NCBI GenBank assembly: GCA_900549235.1
Contig: URNT01000015.1
Location: forward strand, 20,658-84,657
Reading direction: 5' to 3'
DNA: 64,000 nucleotides
Source: an uncultured Clostridium sp.
Lineage (GTDB): Bacteria; Bacillota; Clostridia; Lachnospirales; Lachnospiraceae
Shown here: positions 8,918 to 15,696 of the stretch, piece by piece
Layout: each line of letters begins with the position of its first letter
How positions within the stretch are numbered: the first letter of the stretch is position 1
Translations under genes and position numbers: made by a program
The notes under the pieces: model-generated
Told to the model about the DNA's origin: nothing
Databases searched by the model: none
Seen by the model: only the letters and a program-made list of their open reading frames with translations

Positions 8918-8927
8918 TTGATATAAT
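8918..8927 (+). promoter_or_regulatory. Extended -10 promoter of the 40-codon gene
   Basis: TGATATAAT (8919-8927) provides a perfect -10 with an upstream TGn extension. No good -35 element is visible, as is common for extended -10 promoters. Confidence 0.5.
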
Positions 8928-8953
8928 CAAAGAAAAAAGGATGGGGACTTTCT

Positions 8954-9076
8954 ATGAAAGCAATTTTAGATTATGCAAGTACAGTAATGGATATGAGAAG
9001 CAAAACGAAGCATGATGATTGGCAGAAACTGTCCGGGAACCAGCAAGCCCTTGCTCAGCATTCAGGGATGGGATAA
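8954..9076 (+). CDS. Hypothetical 40-residue protein
   Basis: ATG 8954 to TAA 9076 encodes 40 residues starting MKAILDYASTVMDMRSKTK and ending HSGMG. It has no signal peptide or membrane segment and is mixed-charge and soluble. AAAAAAGGATGGGG lies about 10 bases upstream of the start. A TGnTATAAT promoter precedes it and a strong terminator begins 3 bases after the stop, so this is a free-standing monocistronic unit. I do not recognise the peptide. The transcript could instead act as a small RNA of about 185 bases, or the ORF could be the remnant of a longer gene. Confidence 0.45.
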   Translation: MKAILDYASTVMDMRSKTKHDDWQKLSGNQQALAQHSGMG

Positions 9077-9078
9077 TA

Positions 9079-9122
9079 ACAGGACCTGGTAAGCATTTGC
9101 AGCCTTCCAGGCCCTGTTTTTT
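9079..9122 (+). terminator. Rho-independent terminator of the 40-codon gene
   Basis: ACAGGACCTGG (9079-9089) pairs with CCAGGCCCTGT (9107-9117) with one internal A-C mismatch, and T residues run to 9122. The terminator is convergent with the oxidoreductase gene on the minus strand. Confidence 0.75.
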
Positions 9123-9141
9123 CTGAATGAAAAGGAAATTC

Positions 9142-10134
9142 TTACATTGACAAAACCGCTTTTTCAGCCCATTGTGAATCTTTCAAAATTGCCCGTCCGA
9201 CTCCAATGAGATCCGCTTTTTCAGCTTCAAGCAATTGTTCTGCTGTCTTTGCTTCTACAATTCCGCCTGTCAATACAACCGGGATATGAACCGCTTTTTT
9301 AACAGCCTGGGTCATTTCGCTGAAATATCCCTGTTCTGCTGCGCCCGGACGTACATAACCACAAAAACCGCCGGAAATGTCTAACAGGTCGATTCCTGCC
9401 TGCTCAAGTCGTTTTGAAGCTGAAACACAATCCTGAATGGTGGAACCTCCCTCCATATAATCACAACCACCTAACCTGACTGCAATAGGATAATCATTTC
9501 CAAGGGATTCTCTGATTGCGTGTATGATTTCCAGATGCAGCCTTAACCTTCCGTCAAGTGTTTCTGCGCCGTAATGGCCGGTACGCTGATTCGTTAATGG
9601 AGAATAAAACTGATTTAACAAATATCCATGGGCTGAGTGGATTTCAACCCCATCAAAGCCTGCTTTTTTAGCCCGGACAGCGGCAGCAGCAAAATCATCT
9701 ATGACTTTTTGAATGTCTGTCAGTGACATTTCCCGCGGAACATAACCGGTTCTGGGCATGGCGGCTGCGCTTGCACCTAAAACGGGTTTTCCCGTGATCT
9801 CACTTTTGGCAGCTCCTCCGGCATGGCTGAGCTGAGCCATAACATTTGAGCCATTTTTGTGTATGGTTTCCACAAGCTGTTTTAAACCGCTTATATCCTC
9901 GCTGCCAGCGATTGAAATCTGTCCTTTACCGGCTTTTCCTTCCGCGCTGACATAGCTGTGCTCAGTAATAATCAGGCCAATATAGCCTCCTCTGGACTTC
10001 TCCTCATAATAGTCACGAATCTGTGATGTGACCTTACCGTCATCGGCCGCTTTTCCAATTGCCATGGGAGGCATAACGATCCGGTTTTTTATTTCTAAAT
10101 TCCCTATTTTGATCGGATGATTCAAAAGGTTCAT
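9142..10134 (-). CDS. NADH:flavin oxidoreductase, Old Yellow Enzyme family (YqjM-type, single domain)
   Basis: A 330-residue FMN-dependent TIM-barrel enzyme. The N-terminal LLNHPIKIGNLEIKNRIVMPPM and the signature GFDGVEIHSAHGYLLNQFYSPLTNQR carry the paired His residues that bind the substrate in this family. GGIVEAKTAEQLLEAEKADLIGVGRAIL is the FMN phosphate-binding end. Length fits single-domain ene-reductases such as YqjM; the iron-sulfur and Rossmann domains of the 2,4-dienoyl-CoA reductase class are absent. The start is ATG at 10134 because AGGAGGAATC precedes it by 8 bases; upstream codons lack a ribosome site. It is divergent from a damaged HxlR-type gene, a common regulator-target pairing. 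Confidence 0.9.
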   Translation of the reverse strand: MNLLNHPIKIGNLEIKNRIVMPPMAIGKAADDGKVTSQIRDYYEEKSRGGYIGLIITEHSYVSAEGKAGKGQISIAGSEDISGLKQLVETIHKNGSNVMAQLSHAGGAAKSEITGKPVLGASAAAMPRTGYVPREMSLTDIQKVIDDFAAAAVRAKKAGFDGVEIHSAHGYLLNQFYSPLTNQRTGHYGAETLDGRLRLHLEIIHAIRESLGNDYPIAVRLGGCDYMEGGSTIQDCVSASKRLEQAGIDLLDISGGFCGYVRPGAAEQGYFSEMTQAVKKAVHIPVVLTGGIVEAKTAEQLLEAEKADLIGVGRAILKDSQWAEKAVLSM

Positions 10135-10212
10135 GTTCGATTCCTCCTGTTCTTCTGGACTTTTATAAATATAGCATGGTATACTCAATTGTGAAAGAAC
10201 ACACTTTTTTGA

Positions 10213-10225
10213 TAGATACTATCTA
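10213..10225. promoter_or_regulatory. Palindromic operator candidate between the oxidoreductase and HxlR-type genes
   Basis: TAGATA-C-TATCTA is a perfect 6-bp inverted repeat about one base centre. It contains TACTAT, which resembles YodB/HypR-type HxlR operator half sites. It lies 17 bases upstream of the HxlR-type start codon in the divergent intergenic region. Confidence 0.5.
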
Positions 10226-10241
10226 AAAGGAGAGTGATACG

Positions 10242-10421
10242 ATGGAAAACAATCCGATTCCCTGTGAAGAAATTGATGTACGGCCTTTTGCTTACGCCAT
10301 TTCTCTGGTAGACGGGAAATGGAAGATGCACCGCCTATCAGAAAAGGGAGAAAGCATCATGCCCATCCTGCGTGCATTCTGCCAATGGGGACATGAACAT
10401 ATGCCTGAGGGTTGGAAATAG
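10242..10421 (+). pseudogene. HxlR family regulator with internal in-frame deletion
   Basis: The frame from ATG 10242 to TAG 10421 is intact but encodes only 59 residues; HxlR proteins usually have 100-130. The N-terminal part (CEEIDVRPFAYAISLVDGKWKM) matches the start of the HxlR winged helix. It continues directly into HRLSEKGESIMPILRAFCQWG, the wing/C-terminal helix. Roughly 45-50 residues covering the recognition helix are missing, with the frame kept. AAAAGGAG precedes the start. DNA binding should be lost; the gene may be dead or make a dimerisation-only fragment. The stop is 2 bases before the duplicated argG tail. Confidence 0.75.
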
Positions 10422-10422
10422 A

Positions 10423-10537
10423 AAAGCCGGCGCCAAAGACTTTCCCAGCCTTCTGCGCCGACCTTTTTCTTTTCTCAATATTTTTCTAAATCTTCTTACT
10501 GCTCTTTCTTCTCTGCCTTCACCTCAGCCATCTTCAT
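10423..10537. repeat. Left copy of the argG 3'-end direct repeat (displaced argG tail)
   Basis: These 115 bases match 15582-15696 with two differences (10491 and 10505). They contain the argG/HxlR terminator and, on the minus strand, the last 13 codons of argG plus its stop, ending KAEKKEQ exactly as in the real gene. Upstream of that tail there is no argG sequence. The copy marks one boundary of an inserted AT-rich islet. Confidence 0.9.
10428..10472 (+). terminator. Terminator in the left argG-tail repeat
   Basis: CGGCGC (10428-10433) pairs with GCGCCG (10455-10460), with an extra AAG/CTT pairing inside, followed by CCTTTTTCTTTT. It would end transcription from the HxlR-type gene. Confidence 0.6.
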
Positions 10538-10600
10538 TGGCCTCTCAATCTCTCACAAATTGGAATGCACAGCTAATAAAAAGCAATTTTCAAATACGTT

Positions 10601-10843
10601 CTAGCGGATTTCTTGTTCTAATGTTTCAAAAAGGGGGTGTGTAAAAAAATCACTTAAACTAATTTCAAAACCATCGCATATTTTTTTTACAGTAGATAAA
10701 GTAATGTTTTTTCTTCTGTCATCAAAAATAGAATAAATCGTGGAAGGTGTCACTCCGCATATATTTGCTAATTCATTATAAGCAATCCCTCGTTCTTTGC
10801 AGAGCAATTCAATTCTTTTGGCAACAGCTTGTTTTACATTCAT
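10601..10843 (-). CDS. Small XRE family regulator (islet gene)
   Basis: An 80-residue stand-alone helix-turn-helix protein of Cro/C1 type: RIELLCKERGIAYNELANICGVTPSTIYSIFDDRRKNITLSTVKKICDGFEISLSDFF. The HTH covers residues ~15-60, and little follows apart from a short acidic tail. AGGAG lies about 10 bases upstream of the ATG. It is divergent from the three-gene exported-protein unit and faces a 32-bp palindrome that is its likely operator. It is probably the local regulator of the islet; it has no ligand or protease domain. Confidence 0.88.
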   Translation of the reverse strand: MNVKQAVAKRIELLCKERGIAYNELANICGVTPSTIYSIFDDRRKNITLSTVKKICDGFEISLSDFFTHPLFETLEQEIR

Positions 10844-10888
10844 ATATTGTAACTCCTATCTCTATATTTTGAGAAAAGGATACATTTT

Positions 10889-10920
10889 TATACGCAATAG
10901 CGTGTACGCACTTGCGTATA
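10889..10920. promoter_or_regulatory. 32-bp dyad operator of the islet
   Basis: Outer arms TATACGCAA (10889-10897) and TTGCGTATA (10912-10920) are perfect inverted repeats. Inner arms GCGT (10900-10903) and ACGC (10906-10909) share the same centre at 10904.5, so 13 of 16 position pairs match. The right arm contains the -35 element of the rightward promoter, so binding would block it. The probable binder is the XRE protein encoded on the left. Confidence 0.75.
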
Positions 10921-10940
10921 TTAATGAGGTATGTTATGAT
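10912..10940 (+). promoter_or_regulatory. Promoter of the islet operon
   Basis: TTGCGT (10912-10917), 17 bp, TATGAT (10935-10940). The -35 is inside the right arm of the palindrome. The predicted leader to ATG 11016 is about 70 bases. Confidence 0.6.
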
Positions 10941-11015
10941 TATTTGAGAGAATATTCTAACTATTTTCTAAATTACAGTGGGAAAGATGTTGAAAAGTTA
11001 TGGAGGAAAAAAGGG

Positions 11016-11999
11016 ATGAGATTAAAAAATATAACATGTGTATTGGCTATAACACTTGCTGTATCAGGGTGTTCTGAAATATGTAAAATTAACAATTGTG
11101 AGAATGCCATATATCAGGATGGACTTTGCGAAGAACATTACAATGCTATTTATAATGATAAAATCAACGCAGATGAGGAGGAATTTTCTTCCAAAAGCAG
11201 TATGGAAAGTGTCGAATCGCAAACAACGGATGTAATCCTTACAGTACCCTTTACAGAAGGCAGAAAAAACGAAATTTCTGAAGGGATCTCACCGGAAGAA
11301 TACATACTTCCAGAAAGTAATACGAGATTCTATACATCTGATGAATTGAGCGTTCTGACATTGGAACAGCTGCGCATTGCTCGTAATGAAATCTACGCAA
11401 GGCACGGACGTATGTTTTCTTCTGATGATATGAAAAGTTATTTTTCCAACAAATCCTGGTACACTCCTGCGTATTCCATTTCAGAATTTGATGCGCAAGG
11501 AGACAGCCTGCTAAATGAATTTGAAATATCCAATCGAAATGTAATTACAGAACTTGAAAATAAAATGAATCCAGAACATTCTACGGCTGTTACAGGGGCA
11601 ACAGTAACAATTCCCTATGCTGGAATTGATACATTCGGAATAATGGAAACTCCTGATCAGTCGGTTGTACTGGTGGATATGGGAAATTATTATAAACTGC
11701 AGAACTGGGTAATCTATGATTACGTAGAAGGTGATGATGAGTCAGCCTGGAGTTACCAGGGGGATATTTATATATCAAAGGACGCTGAGTTTGATTTTTA
11801 TGCATACAAAAATGATTTTTATGATAACTATAGCGATCCATATAGCGGTGACACAATATTGTTTGAAAATATTTCCTTTCCCGAGTATCTGGCGTATATG
11901 GAAAGAGTGAGAACAACTTCGGGCTATGATTATCCCACTATGTTTGAACTTGACAGCAGAGGCTTTATCATCAACGGTTACAGCCATATTGCCGGCTAA
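11016..11999 (+). CDS. YARHG-domain lipoprotein (islet gene)
   Basis: A 327-residue predicted lipoprotein: MRLKNITCVLAITLAVSGC with lipobox AVSGC and Cys19. Directly after it is a short Cys/His cluster (C-x5-C-x8-C-x2-H pattern around residues 23-42). Residues ~105-185 hold a YARHG domain (LTLEQLRIARNEIYARHGRMFSSDDMKSYF and WYTP, then LNEFEISNRN), a module of extracellular proteins of unknown function. The remainder is unrecognised. The open frame extends upstream to 10797, but GGAGG at 11002-11006 and the lipoprotein signal identify ATG 11016. It is the first gene of the three-gene unit. Confidence 0.82.
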   Translation: MRLKNITCVLAITLAVSGCSEICKINNCENAIYQDGLCEEHYNAIYNDKINADEEEFSSKSSMESVESQTTDVILTVPFTEGRKNEISEGISPEEYILPESNTRFYTSDELSVLTLEQLRIARNEIYARHGRMFSSDDMKSYFSNKSWYTPAYSISEFDAQGDSLLNEFEISNRNVITELENKMNPEHSTAVTGATVTIPYAGIDTFGIMETPDQSVVLVDMGNYYKLQNWVIYDYVEGDDESAWSYQGDIYISKDAEFDFYAYKNDFYDNYSDPYSGDTILFENISFPEYLAYMERVRTTSGYDYPTMFELDSRGFIINGYSHIAG

Positions 12000-12059
12000 T
12001 ATCAATGCGCATTAGTGAATAGGGGTTACTTAGAAATTTAATATGAAGGAGAATGAAAC

Positions 12060-12842
12060 ATGAAGAAATTGGCTTTTATAGCTGCGATAATAGGATTGAC
12101 CATTACTGCATCATTTACTGCCTTTGGGGGAGAATGGATAAATGACAGTAAGGGGTGGTGGTATCAGCAAGAGGACAGAAGGTATCCAGCCAATACCTGG
12201 CAGGAAATTGACCACAATTGGTACTATTTCGATCAGAATGGTTATATGAAAACGGGCTGGATGCAATGTGATGGCAATTGGTATTATTGTAATCTCAATG
12301 GAAAACTTGCAGTGAACCAGTGGATTTCTTTAAATGGAGTCTGGTACTACCTTCGTGATAACGGCATGATGGTTTCTGACAGTTGGTATAATGTGGATGG
12401 CCAATCTTATTATTTTGGCGCAGATGGGGCTATGCAGGAGAATGCTGCAGCGTTGGATGGGAATGGAACAGAGACAGCAGATGGTTTTGATTCAACCAGT
12501 CAACTAATTAATTATGCAGAAGTGTTAGATGGAACATTTATGGAGAATAACGAGTCTTATCAATGGTGGAAAAGCAATAAAAATAATTTGGACAATGCAA
12601 ACATGGATTTAGACTGGGTGATTTTTTCTATTGATCAAGATGATCAAGAATTTTGGTTCGATATAGGAAAAGGCAAGTGGGTAAAATCGGGAACTCACGG
12701 GTCAGTAGTAATATGGCAAGATAATAATCATGCGCGTCTTATTGATGATTTTGGTTCTGAGTGGAATTTGGTTGTTCAAGATAATAATACCTTAGAAATT
12801 GATGGGACCGTATATATAAGAGACGATGACGCACGCATATAA
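12060..12842 (+). CDS. Secreted choline-binding-repeat protein (islet gene)
   Basis: A 260-residue exported protein. The signal peptide is MKKLAFIAAIIGLTITASFTAFG. Residues ~25-130 contain about five Trp/Tyr-rich cell-wall-binding repeats of the choline-binding type (for example NWYYFDQNGYMKTGWM, GNWYYCNLNGKLAVNQWI, GVWYYLRDNGMMVSDSWY). The C-terminal ~110 residues (from NYAEVLDGTF) form an acidic domain with WVIFSID and FWFDIGKGKWVKSG; I do not recognise it. AAGGAG precedes the ATG. The repeats should hold the protein on cell-wall polymers. Gaps of 60 and 52 bases to its neighbours suggest cotranscription. Confidence 0.85.
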   Translation: MKKLAFIAAIIGLTITASFTAFGGEWINDSKGWWYQQEDRRYPANTWQEIDHNWYYFDQNGYMKTGWMQCDGNWYYCNLNGKLAVNQWISLNGVWYYLRDNGMMVSDSWYNVDGQSYYFGADGAMQENAAALDGNGTETADGFDSTSQLINYAEVLDGTFMENNESYQWWKSNKNNLDNANMDLDWVIFSIDQDDQEFWFDIGKGKWVKSGTHGSVVIWQDNNHARLIDDFGSEWNLVVQDNNTLEIDGTVYIRDDDARI

Positions 12843-12894
12843 ATAGATAATTGCCAAAGTCTTTGTAATTTAATACATTAGGGGAGAAAGGAAT

Positions 12895-15540
12895 ATGAAG
12901 AACTGTAGAAAAAAAGTGGTGACAGTTGCAGTTGTTTTTGCAATTGCAGCTATAAGTATGGAAGGGTGTAGTATATCTGCCGATAAAACAATAATAACAG
13001 ACAATGTACAGAAAAGCACACAAGAGCCAGAGGGCGATGACACCTTAAAATCAGATGAGACTGCATTAGATAACAAAACTGTAAAACAAGAAGATACCGA
13101 CCTGCGGAAAGCAGCGGAGGAAAGGAAAAGAGCAGCTTTTAACCAAAAAGTAGAAGAACGTATCGCTGAGTATAAAAAGATCTTAGAGGAGAAAAAAAAT
13201 ACCAGAGAAGAACTGCTGGTGATAACCCGGGCAGATGTACAGAATGGTTTATTGGAAACGATGCAGAACTACTATATGTCATTAGATAGTTATACAACGG
13301 AAGACGGGACAGTAGGTGATTTGATCACATCGGCAGTTGCGGATGCCATTAGTGCAGAAGTAGCTGGTGGAAGCTCAAGCGTGTCTGCTGCAATTGTATC
13401 TGCTGCGAATAGTATTCGTCAAGGCGATTCACCAGGAGAATTGGTGACCGATGCTTTTTCAGCGGCTATGGAAAATCTTCCTTCAGAAGTGACGGAAAAA
13501 GTTTTTGAATATATGTTCGGTGGAACTATTATGAAGGGACTTGAGATCTTAGACACATTGGCTACAAATCAGCAATCACAGCATTTGGTAAATTTAATTG
13601 ACCATGATCTAAAGCAAGAAATTCAGGAACTGAATACAATCTGTGCAAATCAGGATGTAACACTTCAGGAAGCGTATAGAGCAATTGATTTATGTCAATC
13701 TATTTGTGATAAGACAATAGAAATAGAATTGACGTTAAATGTAAACGCTGGAAGCAGTGCATGGAAACCAATTTATCAAGGCGGTGAAGACTTCCTTGCA
13801 GGTGATTTGGAAATGTTGGCTCATTGTTTGGAGCTAGAAATAGTATATGAACGATATGAAGAAGTGTTGGATTCCTTAGAAGAAATTCCATATGCAACAA
13901 TGGAAGAGTTTGAAAATTTCACATCGTATGCAGAGGGTCGTGGTGATTTAGAAATTATAGATAATGTAGAAGATCAAACTAGAAGTGTATATGATTTAGA
14001 TGATGCGGCAAGACGTTCTCAGGATACAAAAATATGGAATGCTATTGGTACTGTAATAGATAATCCGATTACAGATGGCCTGTTGATGAAGTATAACCAG
14101 AAGGAATATGTATCTGCCGATATTTTAGCGAGTTTTAACACTCAGGCACGAGAATTATGGAGAAATATATATTTTCCGATAAAAGAAAAAATGAGAAGAT
14201 TTTATTGTTTAAATGAAATCGGTGATATTAGAAGTCTGGTTTTCGCAGGAGAGAACGATGATATAAGTGGTTCTATTGGATTGGAAATGTGTAAAATAAT
14301 TTGGGGTGAAAATCCAACGACAGAGGCTTTTTGTGAAAATTACAAAAATGAACTGAAAGAGCTGGCTCCAGGACTATATCAGATGATGCAGGCAAGCAAA
14401 ATTTTAAGCACTGCTTATTATATAGCATTAACAGATTCTGAGCGAAACCAGTGGGTTGTTAATAATTATCAATACATAAGCAATATTTCCAATAGTGCCT
14501 GGGCACAATGCCTGCCATATATTGATAGAAGTGATAGTGATGTGGCATGGGAGATTAGTACAGCTTCCAATAACGAAAATGTTGTTGCCCTGGCAGAACT
14601 ATCTTCTAACATGATTCAGAAATATATAGAATGTTTGGATGAACGAAGTGATTTGCAGTTGATTGAAAATATTATGATTCCAACGAATGATTCAAAAATA
14701 TATATAGGAAAAGCATTGATAAAAGCACCATTAAACGGCGAAAAAAGTGCATTTTTAAGCTACTTGCAATTAAAACTAAATGATAATTATCAGCCAATTG
14801 ACATTTATTATATAAAAAGCGGAATGCCATACTGGATTAATGAACCAAATACGTCGTTTAAGGGATATGTAGGTGATTTTGGAACGAATTATTTACCAGA
14901 AATGTTTCGTGATCAGGTAAAAGACCCTATGACGATTGACGATGCAATTTTAAAACAATGGTATCTTGATGGTGCGGTAAGTGACTATTTTAATAAAGCG
15001 GAAGTTTTTGAGGGTACAGTTTCATATTCTAGTCCGGTATCGGATGGCTTGTTACAATATTTGCAGTTAGATATGCAGGCTTATCGTCAGATGCTATCAG
15101 AAGAGGCAGAAGAGGATAGAATATGGGAAGAACGTGACCGGCAGTTAACAGAAAAATACCAGGAAATCGAGAAAATGGTACAAGCCGATAAGAACTGTTG
15201 GTGGATGAATGAAGATGCAGTAATAGAGCGTTTCACCAGTAAGGTGTTAAAAACTTATATCTATGAACAGTTTAAAAAAGAAAAATCAGAGGGAAAGTGG
15301 AGTGATATTGCAGAACAGCCAGAGGGATTTGGCAACCTTAGCGTAAAAATTCCTTATAGCAAGGAAAACCATAGCATCACATATGTAACAGAAAATGGAT
15401 TGAACATTACTATTCGATTGTCACATCCTACAAATTCAGGTGAATTGGAAGAATATACATTTTGGTTTCCAGGATATTCTTTTGAAAATTATATTTGTAA
15501 CCAAACACCCTTAGAATATATTGAATTGATGGAAAATTGA
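12895..15540 (+). CDS. Large exported protein of unknown function (islet gene)
   Basis: An 881-residue protein. The N-terminus is basic, then hydrophobic, with Cys25 after MEG, a weak lipobox; lipoprotein or simple signal peptide are both possible. Residues ~65-110 are highly charged and helical (RKAAEERKRAAFNQKVEERIAEYKKILEE is the core of a coiled coil). Residues ~140-185 are rich in Ala, Gly and Ser, like an amphipathic or membrane-active segment. The rest is alpha-rich and acidic, with a second charged helix near 735-775. No catalytic motif is recognised. Base composition is very low in GC (13 of 60 bases at 14761-14820). GGGGAGAAAGG precedes the start. Confidence 0.75.
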   Translation: MKNCRKKVVTVAVVFAIAAISMEGCSISADKTIITDNVQKSTQEPEGDDTLKSDETALDNKTVKQEDTDLRKAAEERKRAAFNQKVEERIAEYKKILEEKKNTREELLVITRADVQNGLLETMQNYYMSLDSYTTEDGTVGDLITSAVADAISAEVAGGSSSVSAAIVSAANSIRQGDSPGELVTDAFSAAMENLPSEVTEKVFEYMFGGTIMKGLEILDTLATNQQSQHLVNLIDHDLKQEIQELNTICANQDVTLQEAYRAIDLCQSICDKTIEIELTLNVNAGSSAWKPIYQGGEDFLAGDLEMLAHCLELEIVYERYEEVLDSLEEIPYATMEEFENFTSYAEGRGDLEIIDNVEDQTRSVYDLDDAARRSQDTKIWNAIGTVIDNPITDGLLMKYNQKEYVSADILASFNTQARELWRNIYFPIKEKMRRFYCLNEIGDIRSLVFAGENDDISGSIGLEMCKIIWGENPTTEAFCENYKNELKELAPGLYQMMQASKILSTAYYIALTDSERNQWVVNNYQYISNISNSAWAQCLPYIDRSDSDVAWEISTASNNENVVALAELSSNMIQKYIECLDERSDLQLIENIMIPTNDSKIYIGKALIKAPLNGEKSAFLSYLQLKLNDNYQPIDIYYIKSGMPYWINEPNTSFKGYVGDFGTNYLPEMFRDQVKDPMTIDDAILKQWYLDGAVSDYFNKAEVFEGTVSYSSPVSDGLLQYLQLDMQAYRQMLSEEAEEDRIWEERDRQLTEKYQEIEKMVQADKNCWWMNEDAVIERFTSKVLKTYIYEQFKKEKSEGKWSDIAEQPEGFGNLSVKIPYSKENHSITYVTENGLNITIRLSHPTNSGELEEYTFWFPGYSFENYICNQTPLEYIELMEN

Positions 15541-15581
15541 TGGTCATCAAATTACAATAACATCAGGACGATCAAAAGTTT

Positions 15582-15696
15582 AAAGCCGGCGCCAAAGACT
15601 TTCCCAGCCTTCTGCGCCGACCTTTTTCTTTTCTCAATATTTTTCTAAACCTTCTTACTGCTCCTTCTTCTCTGCCTTCACCTCAGCCATCTTCAT
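15582..15696. repeat. Right copy of the argG 3'-end direct repeat (in the intact gene)
   Basis: It is 113 of 115 bases identical to 10423-10537. It comprises the shared terminator and the last codons of the functional argG. With the left copy it bounds 5044 bp of AT-rich sequence. Confidence 0.9.
15587..15632. terminator. Terminator between the islet operon and argG
   Basis: CGGCGC (15587-15592) pairs with GCGCCG (15614-15619), with inner AAG/CTT, followed on the plus strand by CCTTTTTCTTTT. On the minus strand the stem is followed by the shorter run CTTTAAACTTTT. It probably serves both convergent units. Confidence 0.7.

Noticed and set aside
10538..10600. Search for an integrase or excisionase remnant beside the left repeat
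   Set aside because: The 63 bases between the repeat and the XRE stop codon hold no recognisable recombinase coding sequence, nor does any part of the islet.
10372..10644. 90-codon plus-strand frame through the left argG repeat
   Set aside because: It overlaps the HxlR remnant, the terminator and the XRE gene, with no ribosome site; the sequence is explained by the argG-tail duplication.
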